Positions 1 through 6,728 of a stretch of DNA of 64,000 nucleotides are shown here, piece by piece (position 1 is the first letter of the stretch; each line of letters starts with the position of its first letter). Below the pieces are notes generated by a model. It searched no databases. It had not been told where the DNA came from and saw only the letters and a list, made by a program, of their open reading frames with translations. The DNA is taken from positions 281,886-345,885 of the forward strand of contig NZ_JAIVAT010000009.1 in NCBI RefSeq assembly GCF_020172085.1, read 5' to 3'. The DNA comes from Rossellomorea aquimaris (GTDB taxonomy: Bacteria > Bacillota > Bacilli > Bacillales > Bacillaceae_B). The translations under genes were made by a program, and so were the position numbers.

Positions 1-141
1 AGCGAAAAAGCGATTCCTATAGGACGCTATGGTGAGCCCGAGGAGTTTGCCAAAGTGATCGCTTTCTTAGTCTCTAACGCCAACACCTATTTAACGGGGC
101 AATCCCTTGTGGTGGACGGTGGAATGGTGACCGCATTATAA
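1..141 (+). CDS. SDR family oxidoreductase, C-terminal fragment
   Basis: The window opens inside a gene read in frame 1 and closed by TAA at 139-141. The 46 visible residues include GRYGEPEEFAK, FLVSNANTYLTGQ and VVDGGMVTAL. That is the standard C-terminus of classical short-chain dehydrogenases/reductases of the FabG type: an R-x-G-x-P-E-E helix followed by a TG-x-x-L-x-V-D-G-G strand. The catalytic Ser-Tyr-Lys part and the Rossmann fold lie outside the window, so the substrate cannot be named. It is followed directly by a terminator and faces the convergent minus-strand gene at 185-1255. Confidence 0.85.
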   Translation, partial: SEKAIPIGRYGEPEEFAKVIAFLVSNANTYLTGQSLVVDGGMVTAL

Positions 142-143
142 CT

Positions 144-180
144 AGAAAACCCAAAAGGTTAATGTCCTTTTGGGTTTTCT
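144..180. terminator. Bidirectional rho-independent terminator
   Basis: A 15 bp inverted repeat (144-158 with 166-180) has the stem AGAAAACCCAAAAGG, with A- and T-rich arms on both sides. It sits between two convergent genes and can end transcription of both. Confidence 0.85.
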
Positions 181-184
181 TCAA

Positions 185-1255
185 TTATACATTTAGTTTC
201 CCACTATTCTCTCCATATCCGGCACGAATGATCATCTCGATCGTCTCTTCCGACATCTCTAGATGAGATACATCCGTCCCTTCGATCAGCTCTTGGGTAT
301 TTCGGTCATCAAATGTTAACGCACCAGCCAGGTATACCTTGAACACGTCAATCAAGCTGTTAAGCTTTACCTCTTCTTCATCCAATTCATACTCACCTGT
401 ATTCTCAACCACAGATAAGTTTTGAAATTGAAGGGCATCTTTCAACATGTTGAGCAGATCAATGTTTTCAGGTGGATTCGGATTGGTGATATGATAGATT
501 TTGTCCGGCTGTGCTTTGTCAGGAGCCAGGCTTAAAAGATCTGCCACATAGTCCACCGGTACGAGATTGGATGTACCGTTCTTGGCGGCTACCAGTCTGT
601 ACGTCCGCTCTTCCCCGTTTCGTCTCGCAGTCTTACGCTTGAAAACGGCGAGAGCACGCATAAAACCATACAGGGTAAACTGCGAATCGGCTTCACCGGT
701 TTTCGAATCTCCCACAATGATGGCCGGACGGAAGATGGATACGTCCATTTTATCGCGGTATGAAAACACAAGATGCTCGGATTTCACTTTACTCTCTTCG
801 TATGGATTGTTAAACCTTCCGTCTTGAGGATAAAGCTCCTCCACACCTTCCGATAACTTCCCAACCGTGTAAGCCGTACTCACATAATAGAATTTCTTCA
901 CTTGAAGACGTGCTGCAAGTTCCAGTATATGCTTCGTTCCATGATAATTGGCGGAAAAGAGTTCATTACGCAGATCTTGATCAAATTTCACAAGGGCTGC
1001 CAGATGATAAACGGCATCGATCTTACCTGTCAACCATTCCTGATCATCCGTGCTCAGTCCGGCATTTGGAACAGTGATATCCCCTTGAAAAATATGAATT
1101 CTCCTCTGATCTTTTTCTGGAAACGAATCTCTTAACCTTTCGGCCTTCCCAACATTCCTTACTAATATATACACTTCGTTCCGTTTATTTTGTAAAAGGT
1201 TCTTAATCAGCTTTCCTCCAAGAAAACCTGTCGATCCCGTTAAAAATATATTCAC
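185..1255 (-). CDS. NAD(P)-binding SDR-like protein (NAD_binding_4 / thioester-reductase-like)
   Basis: This is an extended-SDR protein of about 356 residues. The N-terminus has the Rossmann motif FLTGSTGFLGG, followed by the acidic-turn region DITV and the YVSTAY strand with serine. YEESKVKSE supplies the catalytic Y-x-x-x-K. The segment order resembles the male-sterility/Lys2-type reductase domain (NAD_binding_4), which reduces acyl thioesters or acts on nucleotide sugars; no carrier or adenylation domain is present, so the substrate is unknown. GTG at 1255 is preferred over the upstream GTG at 1264 because AGGGGTG lies at a normal distance from it and the protein then begins MNIFLTG, typical of the family. 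It is a single gene with no operon partner. Confidence 0.75.
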   Translation of the reverse strand: MNIFLTGSTGFLGGKLIKNLLQNKRNEVYILVRNVGKAERLRDSFPEKDQRRIHIFQGDITVPNAGLSTDDQEWLTGKIDAVYHLAALVKFDQDLRNELFSANYHGTKHILELAARLQVKKFYYVSTAYTVGKLSEGVEELYPQDGRFNNPYEESKVKSEHLVFSYRDKMDVSIFRPAIIVGDSKTGEADSQFTLYGFMRALAVFKRKTARRNGEERTYRLVAAKNGTSNLVPVDYVADLLSLAPDKAQPDKIYHITNPNPPENIDLLNMLKDALQFQNLSVVENTGEYELDEEEVKLNSLIDVFKVYLAGALTFDDRNTQELIEGTDVSHLEMSEETIEMIIRAGYGENSGKLNV

Positions 1256-1360
1256 ATTGATCACCCCTGTTGAATTTCAACCACGTCGGTCATTCTGTCT
1301 ATCATATCACAGATTGAAAGCGGAATCGTCGGGAAAAGCGTCATGGAACATAGTGACAAA

Positions 1361-1386
1361 AAGAGAGGGGCATCCGCCCCTCTCTT
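1361..1386 (-). terminator. Rho-independent terminator of pbpC
   Basis: An 11 bp stem (AAGAGAGGGGC with its complement) has a 4-base loop and is followed on the minus strand by a T run. It lies immediately after the stop of the penicillin-binding protein gene. Confidence 0.85.
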
Positions 1387-1389
1387 CCA

Positions 1390-3396
1390 TTATTTCCAGC
1401 TATCATAAAACTTCTTTGCCACCTGGACTGTATGGGTACTACCGCCTGCGTCTTGCACATCTTCAAGGAGCATGGCCAGAACCATGGACGGGTCATTCTG
1501 GTCATACGAAACGAACAGTCCATTTTCCGTTCCGGTTGTTCCCTGCTCTGACTTGATTTCTGCTGTCCCGGTCTTACCGGCGATGGCTTTCCCCTCTACG
1601 CTTGCCTTACCGGCAATTCCTTCTGTGACGACTTTTCGCAAATTCGTCTTCATCATATCTGCTTGTTCTTTCGATAGCAAATCTTTCTTCCACACCTTCT
1701 GCTCTTCGTCCTTCAGAAGTCGCGGTTCCATCATAGTCCCATCATGGATGATGCTGCCGTAAGCACTTGCCAGATGAACGATGCTCATCAGCACCTCACC
1801 CTGACCGAAGGCAGAATCAGCCAACTGAACTTCTTTGGAGATACTGCCGTCGTTCGAGACTTGTGATTTGTAGATCGGATAAGACATGGGGATCTCTTCG
1901 CCAAAGCCGAAATCCTTCAAACCGGCAATAAAGGTGTCGGCACCCATCTCTAATCCGACACGGGCGAAATAGATGTTATCCGAGAATTTAAGGGCGCTTT
2001 CTAAATCCACCTTACTATCATTATCAAAGACTCGGACGACTTTGTAATTCCCCCACGATTCATCCTTTTTCCACGTCTTCCCTTTGATGTCATAGATTTT
2101 GTCAGGGTCCAGCTTGCCGGATTTTAGTCCGACGGATGCTGTAATGCCCTTCATGGTCGATCCTGGTGAATAGGCAAGGGGGAATCGGTTCCGTAGCGGC
2201 TTCTTCGGATCGTCGGCCAATTTTTTATATGCCTCAGAAGACATCCCTAATACGAATTCATTCGGATCATAAGCCGGTGTGCTCACAAGAGCCAACGCCT
2301 CTCCCGTTTGAGGATTGAGAGCTACTGCGGTCCCTGCCTCATCCTTCATCTGAGCGTATATTTTCTTTTGCATCTCGGCATCGATGGTCAACGTAATGTT
2401 CTTCCCATCCTGAACAGGTTGCTCGACGACGGTGGCAGCTTCTTCTGAATCCTGTTTCTTTAGATAAATCCGCTGTCCGTCCTCGCCTCGCAGCTGATCT
2501 TCATATACTTCCTCTGCACCGCTCAAGCCCATCAAGGACTGAGCGGTATACCCTTTGTCTTTCAGTTTTTCCAATTTCTCTGCCGTCAGCTTTCCGATAT
2601 AACCGGTGAGATGAGCGGTGGCTTCTCCATATGGATATTCCCTTGCCGGCACCCTTTTGGAGTAGAGACCGTCCAATTCGATTACTTCTAGTGCGAGTGG
2701 ACGCTCTTTCAAGGCGATTTTTTTAATAGGAACAAAATAGTCAGGCTTCACCCAGCTTGCATCCAACTTACTCTTTATTTGTTCTGGTGATAAATCGAGT
2801 AAGGATGACAGCTTACTCATGTCATTTTCATTAAACTCTTTCGGCACAATCCCAAGCTCAAATGCTTCGCCGTTGACCGCAAGAGGCTTCTGATTCCGGT
2901 CCAGGATTTCCCCACGCTTGGCCGAAATACTCTCAACACCGACCTTATCGCCCTTTTCCATTTCAGGCAGGATATACGAAGGATCCCAATTCACGAACCA
3001 GTTTTCATCGTCATCCTTCTTTTCTTTGGTCAACGTGACATCTTTTTTATACGACACTTCACCGGCCAGAGTTTTAAACGAAATGGTCATGGGGAATTTC
3101 GCTTTCGTTTCTTTATCCCAGTCCACATCTTGATCCGGCTTTTTGAAGGATATTTTCACATCCTTTACTTCCAGATCTTTATAGATGTCTTTATATCTCG
3201 TGACGAAATCTTCTTTTTTGTAGGTATCTTTGGTTGAGGAGGTTATGTAGTCCTTAAACATCTCATCAAATTTCTCTTTGTTCCAAAGATCAACGTATTT
3301 CTGCAGGCGGTCATCAGGCTGAGGTTTCTCCTGACAACCGGCGACCATTAGACTGAGAGCGACAAAGAGACAAAGCAGCATGACTTTTTTGACCAT
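1390..3396 (-). CDS. pbpC: Penicillin-binding protein 3-like transpeptidase (class B PBP, MecA-N type)
   Basis: Class B PBPs cross-link peptidoglycan stem peptides on the outer face of the membrane. This product is a predicted lipoprotein: a hydrophobic N-terminus ends in the lipobox VAGC with Cys21. An NTF2-like MecA-N domain follows (about residues 25-145), then a dimerisation domain and the transpeptidase domain. The active-site motifs are SPGSTMKG (nucleophile near Ser413), FSDNIYF (S-x-N) and AGKTGTAE (K-T-G). ATG 3396 is chosen over the in-frame ATG at 3432 because AAGGAG lies about 12 bases upstream and the signal peptide then starts properly. The resulting 668 residues match the length known for Bacillus subtilis PbpC. 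MecA-N enzymes often tolerate beta-lactams; resistance itself is not shown here. Confidence 0.9.
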   Translation of the reverse strand: MVKKVMLLCLFVALSLMVAGCQEKPQPDDRLQKYVDLWNKEKFDEMFKDYITSSTKDTYKKEDFVTRYKDIYKDLEVKDVKISFKKPDQDVDWDKETKAKFPMTISFKTLAGEVSYKKDVTLTKEKKDDDENWFVNWDPSYILPEMEKGDKVGVESISAKRGEILDRNQKPLAVNGEAFELGIVPKEFNENDMSKLSSLLDLSPEQIKSKLDASWVKPDYFVPIKKIALKERPLALEVIELDGLYSKRVPAREYPYGEATAHLTGYIGKLTAEKLEKLKDKGYTAQSLMGLSGAEEVYEDQLRGEDGQRIYLKKQDSEEAATVVEQPVQDGKNITLTIDAEMQKKIYAQMKDEAGTAVALNPQTGEALALVSTPAYDPNEFVLGMSSEAYKKLADDPKKPLRNRFPLAYSPGSTMKGITASVGLKSGKLDPDKIYDIKGKTWKKDESWGNYKVVRVFDNDSKVDLESALKFSDNIYFARVGLEMGADTFIAGLKDFGFGEEIPMSYPIYKSQVSNDGSISKEVQLADSAFGQGEVLMSIVHLASAYGSIIHDGTMMEPRLLKDEEQKVWKKDLLSKEQADMMKTNLRKVVTEGIAGKASVEGKAIAGKTGTAEIKSEQGTTGTENGLFVSYDQNDPSMVLAMLLEDVQDAGGSTHTVQVAKKFYDSWK

Positions 3397-3534
3397 ATGT
3401 AATGACAGCTCCTTATTATTTGGTATATTCATTGTTTCAAATACTATCCATATTTACAAATTTAATGAATTTATATTCTTTACCTGATCGAAGTATGTCC
3501 TTCTTCAACACAGGCGAATTTTGTCGAGGATTAA

Positions 3535-3553
3535 GTCCATATAATTGTGTAAA
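3535..3553 (+). repeat. Left terminal inverted repeat of the IS256-family element
   Basis: GTCCATATAATTGTGTAAA matches the reverse complement of 4947-4965 at 16 of 19 positions. Confidence 0.7.
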
Positions 3554-3559
3554 AAGAAA

Positions 3560-3632
3560 GAGTCATTTTATTCCTTCTTGTCAACACTGTTTTCAACCAC
3601 GATAAACAATGAGAAGAGGAATAAAATGACTC
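3560..3632 (+). promoter_or_regulatory. Fold-back inverted repeat covering the transposase start codon
   Basis: A perfect 15 bp inverted repeat pairs 3560-3574 (GAGTCATTTTATTCC) with 3618-3632 (GGAATAAAATGACTC). The right arm contains the transposase ATG (3626) and the end of the Shine-Dalgarno. In any transcript that enters from outside the element, the start site would be locked in this stem. A transcript starting at the internal promoter (3578-3606) lacks the left arm and would be translatable. The same layout is known from IS10 and IS50; its role here is inferred. Confidence 0.75.
3578..3606 (+). promoter_or_regulatory. Predicted transposase promoter
   Basis: TTGTCA (3578-3583) and GATAAA (3601-3606) are separated by 17 bases. 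They lie between the two arms of the fold-back repeat, so transcription would begin near 3613, just before the AGAGGA ribosome binding site. Confidence 0.6.
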
Positions 3633-4786
3633 AATTACAGTTTACCCTAGATTTGGATTCTTTAAAAGAAGCAGTGATTAACTCTAATATCGAAACCGTT
3701 GTAAGATCTGCGATCGTTCTTGTTTTAAATGAATACATGGAAAGGGAGAGAGACCAATACCTTAAAGCAGCCTCTTACGAACGATCTACTGATCGTTTAG
3801 ATTATCGTAATGGCTACTATGAAAGAGACTTTACAATGAGTGTTGGAAAAGTCAAATTGAAGATGCCACGAACCCGTAATGGAGATTTTTCTCCTTCCGT
3901 ATTTGAAAAATACTCACGGTGTGATCAAGCGTTTGTCCTTTCTATGATTGAAATGGTAATCAATGGTGTTTCGACTCGTAAGGTTATTCATATTGTGGAA
4001 CAGCTTTGTGGAGAAACAGTTTCTAAATCATTCGTTTCTTCCCTGACTCAAAAGTTAGATCCTATCATTAATGATTGGGCAAAGCGACCTTTGAACGGAA
4101 CTTATTTTCCATATATATTTGTAGATGCCATGTATGTAAAAGTCCGCGAACACCATCGTGTCGTTTCAAAAGCCGTCTACATTGCGACAGCTTTATCAGA
4201 AAAAAATAATCGTGAGATTTAAGGCTTAATGGTCGATCATGCCGAGAGCTACGAGAGTTGGAGTAGGTTCTTTCAACAGCTTAAATCCCGCGGTCAACAA
4301 TCTCCTAAGCTTGTGATTTCAGATGCCCATAAGGGCCTTCAAAAGGCGGTCCTACGTGAGTTTATCGGGACCAGTTGGCAGAGGTGTAATGTACATTTTA
4401 AACGAAACATCATCCAACACCTCCCAAAGAAAGATTCTAAAGAAATTAGAACCATGATAAAGAGGGTGTTTGAAGCTGTCAAAATTGAAGATATGAGGAA
4501 CTTTAAAGAAGAGCTGATGAGTCAGTATAGCGAGGATACCAAATATGAAAAAGCGCTGGCCATCTTTGATGAAGGCTTTGAAGATACCATTCAGTACATG
4601 GACCACTTTGATGAAATTCGCCCACATATTCGCAGTACTAACTGTTTGGAACGATTGAACCAAGAGGTTCGAAGAAGAGAAAAGGTCATACGGATCTTTC
4701 CGAACACCCAGTCAGCCTTTCGATTAATCGGGGCAGTGTTGTTTCATTATCAACAAACCAATTATTCAAAAAGGAAATCCTTTTAA
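3626..4786 (+). pseudogene. IS256-family transposase, split by one nonsense codon
   Basis: A single reading frame of 387 codons, the usual IS256 length, runs from ATG 3626 to TAA 4786 with one internal TAA at 4220-4222. The halves stay in the same frame. The reading around the stop is NNREI-stop-GLMVDHAE, where relatives have a REILG-like sequence, so one T-to-A change in a TTA leucine codon explains it. Catalytic signatures are visible on both sides: first Asp in FVDAMYVKV, second Asp in LVISDAHKG and Glu in NCLERLNQEVRRREK. The stop falls between the first and second acidic residues, so neither half can be active alone. Suppression or read-through would restore a full enzyme. Earlier in-frame extension to 3545 is not supported by a ribosome binding site. 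Confidence 0.85.
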
Positions 4787-4834
4787 AAAGCCCTAAGCAT
4801 TTTTGAATGAAACTTCCCATTCAAATGGTTTCAC

Positions 4835-4857
4835 ATCCAGGACAGGCTGTCCTGGAT
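4835..4857 (+). other. Perfect palindrome in the 3' part of the IS element
   Basis: ATCCAGGACAG and its exact complement flank one central G. It lies 49 bases after the transposase stop and is surrounded by a second inverted repeat (GAAACTTCCC near 4809 with GGGAAGTTTC near 4875). There is no T run, so it is not a standard terminator; it may stabilise the transcript end or be a transposase-related site. Confidence 0.5.
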
Positions 4858-4946
4858 ATGAAGGAATAACTTCAGGGAAGTTTCGCAAAAAAATGTTGAA
4901 TTGAATAGCTACAGCCGATTAATAGTTGAAAAAGACAAGTAAGGAA

Positions 4947-4965
4947 TTTACACAATATTAAGGAC
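4947..4965 (-). repeat. Right terminal inverted repeat of the IS256-family element
   Basis: This is the reverse complement partner of 3535-3553, differing at three positions. Confidence 0.7.
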
Positions 4966-5235
4966 TTGACTTTTGTCTCGAGTCTTAGCGAATGGCCTAT
5001 ATATTGGATTTTCGGCAGATAAATCCTGAATACGGCTTATATCCCGCAACTACCGCCACAACCATCCCCCACAAAACCCAATATCCACCACCTTTTCCTC
5101 ACAATCCCCAGATTTTCTCCCCAACACATGATGCAATTTCAAAAAAATTTGTTATAATAGTACATCGTAAGAGTAATAAGGAACAGAATCCTAAGATTAT
5201 ATCTTGCAAATATATATCGATAGGTGGAAATAAAC
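4966..5235 (+). promoter_or_regulatory. Leader and extended -10 promoter of trhO
   Basis: The stretch between the IS and trhO holds no convincing gene. A perfect extended -10 element, TG-T-TATAAT, ends at 5158. The matching -35 region is weak, as expected for extended -10 promoters. The transcript would have a leader of about 70 bases ending in the AGGTGG ribosome binding site. Confidence 0.6.
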
Positions 5236-6204
5236 ATGAAAGATTATCGAGTACTACTGTATTACAACTATGTAGACATTGAGAATCCAGAGGAAGTCAC
5301 TGCCCAGCACAAACAATTGTGTTCGGACCTTGGCTTGATGGGACGTATCCTGATTTCATCTGAAGGAATCAACGGGACTTGTTCCGGAACGATTGAGCAG
5401 ACGGATGCGTATATGGAAGCGATGAGACAGGATCCTCATTTCAAGGACACTGTGTTCAAGATCGACGAAGCTGACGAGCATGCGTTCAAGAAATTGAAAG
5501 TAAAGCACCGTCCAGAGCTTGTGACTCTTCGTCTTGAAGATGACGTAAATCCTAACGAACTCACTGGTGAATACCTTGAGCCAAAGGATTTCTTTGAACA
5601 AATCCAGCAGGAAGATACAATTCTTCTGGATGCTCGTAATGACTATGAGTATGAATTGGGTCACTTCAGAGGAGCTGTGAAGCCGGATATCAAGAACTTC
5701 CGCGATCTTCCGAACTGGGTCCGTGATAACAAAGATAAATTAGAAGGCAAGAAGATCATCACGTATTGTACTGGTGGTATCCGCTGTGAAAAATTCTCAG
5801 GCTGGTTAGTGAAAGAAGGCTTTGAGAATGTTGCACAACTGCACGGAGGTATCGCAACTTACGGTAAAGATCCTGAAGTAAAAGGTCAACTGTGGGACGG
5901 TCAGCTTTATGTATTTGACGAGCGTATCGGTGTTCCTGTCAATCAGACCGAACACGTTGTCGTAGGGAAAGACTACTACACAGGTGAACCTTGTGAGCGC
6001 TATGTAAACTGCGCCCACCCGCCTTGTAACCGTAAAATTCTTTGCTCAGAAGAAAATGAGCATAAATATATGAGAAGCTGCTCGGATGAGTGCCGTAAGA
6101 GCCCTGAGAACCGCTACATTGTGGAGCATGGTTTAACAGAGGAAGAAGTGGCAGAGCGTTTGGCAGTGATTGAGCGTGAGAAGGAAACCGCGACGATTAA
6201 CTAA
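5236..6204 (+). CDS. trhO: tRNA uridine(34) hydroxylase, rhodanese-domain protein
   Basis: Members of this family (YbfQ in B. subtilis, YceA in E. coli) carry out the oxygen-dependent hydroxylation of wobble uridine 34 that leads to 5-methoxyuridine derivatives in tRNA. The 322-residue product has an N-terminal ferredoxin-like acylphosphatase-type domain (about 1-95). A rhodanese domain with the loop [11 protein letters not shown] follows, with the putative active cysteine at 178 and a second at 184. A cysteine-rich C-terminus ([24 protein letters not shown]) probably binds a metal. ATG 5236 is preferred to the GTG at 5224 because AGGTGG sits 8 bases before it. It is monocistronic, with its own promoter and a terminator at 6222-6255. 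Confidence 0.92.
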   Translation: MKDYRVLLYYNYVDIENPEEVTAQHKQLCSDLGLMGRILISSEGINGTCSGTIEQTDAYMEAMRQDPHFKDTVFKIDEADEHAFKKLKVKHRPELVTLRLEDDVNPNELTGEYLEPKDFFEQIQQEDTILLDARNDYEYELGHFRGAVKPDIKNFRDLPNWVRDNKDKLEGKKIITYCTGGIRCEKFSGWLVKEGFENVAQLHGGIATYGKDPEVKGQLWDGQLYVFDERIGVPVNQTEHVVVGKDYYTGEPCERYVNCAHPPCNRKILCSEENEHKYMRSCSDECRKSPENRYIVEHGLTEEEVAERLAVIEREKETATIN

Positions 6205-6221
6205 TATGCAAACTTCTATAA

Positions 6222-6255
6222 AAAAGAGCATTCAGCTTTCATTGAATGCTCTTTT
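6222..6255. terminator. Bidirectional terminator between trhO and the 6276-6623 gene
   Basis: A perfect 13 bp stem (AAAAGAGCATTCA with its complement) has an 8-base loop, with A and T runs on either side. Confidence 0.9.
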
Positions 6256-6275
6256 CTTATTACATTAAGGACCAT

Positions 6276-6623
6276 CTATTTTAGTTCCCCTATCGGAAGT
6301 AGATTCAAATGAATGCCCAATTCATCCATTTTCTGTTGATATCTATCATGCTTTAGAGGTCCCCATGTTATAAGAGAACTCTTATCGATGACCCAATATT
6401 TCACGTCAGTCTCATCTGGGACTTTAACAGTAGAAACGGTGTTGATATCATCTTTAAGTTCTAGTTGTTTAGCTTCTATGTACTCCTGGTTATAATTTAC
6501 TTCTGTTATTTTTCCAAGAGTAATTATATGACTGGAGTCACCATTAGGGTTATAGGTAATCTGCACACTAGCCCTAAATACTTGAAAGCCATCCCAATAG
6601 ATACCGGCTAGAACTACATGCAA
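6276..6623 (-). CDS. Hypothetical protein, 115 residues
   Basis: I do not recognise a family. The protein is soluble, with no signal peptide or membrane segment, and is rich in aromatic and charged residues (for example GIYWDGFQVF near the start and VKYWVIDKSSL in the second half). The start is a TTG at 6623: the codons just upstream include an in-frame TGA, and AAGGAG lies 9 bases before the TTG, so the start is well fixed. The Shine-Dalgarno sits in the loop of a hairpin (6625-6649). It is alone on its transcript and converges with trhO through a shared terminator. Confidence 0.65.
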   Translation of the reverse strand: MHVVLAGIYWDGFQVFRASVQITYNPNGDSSHIITLGKITEVNYNQEYIEAKQLELKDDINTVSTVKVPDETDVKYWVIDKSSLITWGPLKHDRYQQKMDELGIHLNLLPIGELK

Positions 6624-6624
6624 T

Positions 6625-6649
6625 CCTAATCACTCCTTTTGTGATTAGG
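6625..6649 (-). promoter_or_regulatory. Hairpin presenting the ribosome binding site of the 6623 gene
   Basis: A 9 bp inverted repeat (CCTAATCAC with GTGATTAGG) encloses a 7-base loop made of the AAAAGGA part of the ribosome binding site. The 3' arm ends one base before the TTG start. It may tune translation; function is inferred. Confidence 0.45.
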
Positions 6650-6691
6650 GTTGACAGTTTTGAACGATTTTAAAATATATTCAGGGCAAGA

Positions 6692-6721
6692 AAAAGCTAT
6701 CGAATAGAATCGATAGCTTTT
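6692..6721 (-). terminator. Terminator of the 5'-nucleotidase gene
   Basis: A 12 bp perfect stem (AAAAGCTATCGA with complement) and a 6-base loop, just after the stop of the 6729-9194 gene, followed on the minus strand by TTTTTC. Confidence 0.85.
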
Positions 6722-6728
6722 ACCTTTT

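Larger units (their letters stand above)
3535..4965 (+). mobile_element. IS256-family insertion sequence with interrupted transposase
   Basis: The element is about 1.43 kb, bounded by imperfect 19 bp inverted repeats (16 of 19 match) ending in ATTGTGTAAA inwards. It holds one IS256-type DDE transposase frame. The flanks contain TTTTGTCGAG on the left (3519-3528) and TTTTGTCTCGAG on the right (4971-4982), which could be remnants of a target duplication, but no clean 8-9 bp repeat touches the ends, so exact borders are uncertain by a few bases. It lies between the pbpC promoter region and trhO. Confidence 0.8.

Noticed and set aside
3519..4982. TTTTGTC(TC)GAG on both sides of the IS as target-site duplication
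   Set aside because: The repeats are not identical and are several bases away from the inverted repeat ends, so a true duplication cannot be claimed.
4992..5282. Plus-strand 96-codon frame ahead of trhO
   Set aside because: It overlaps the trhO start in another frame, has no ribosome binding site, and contains the trhO promoter.
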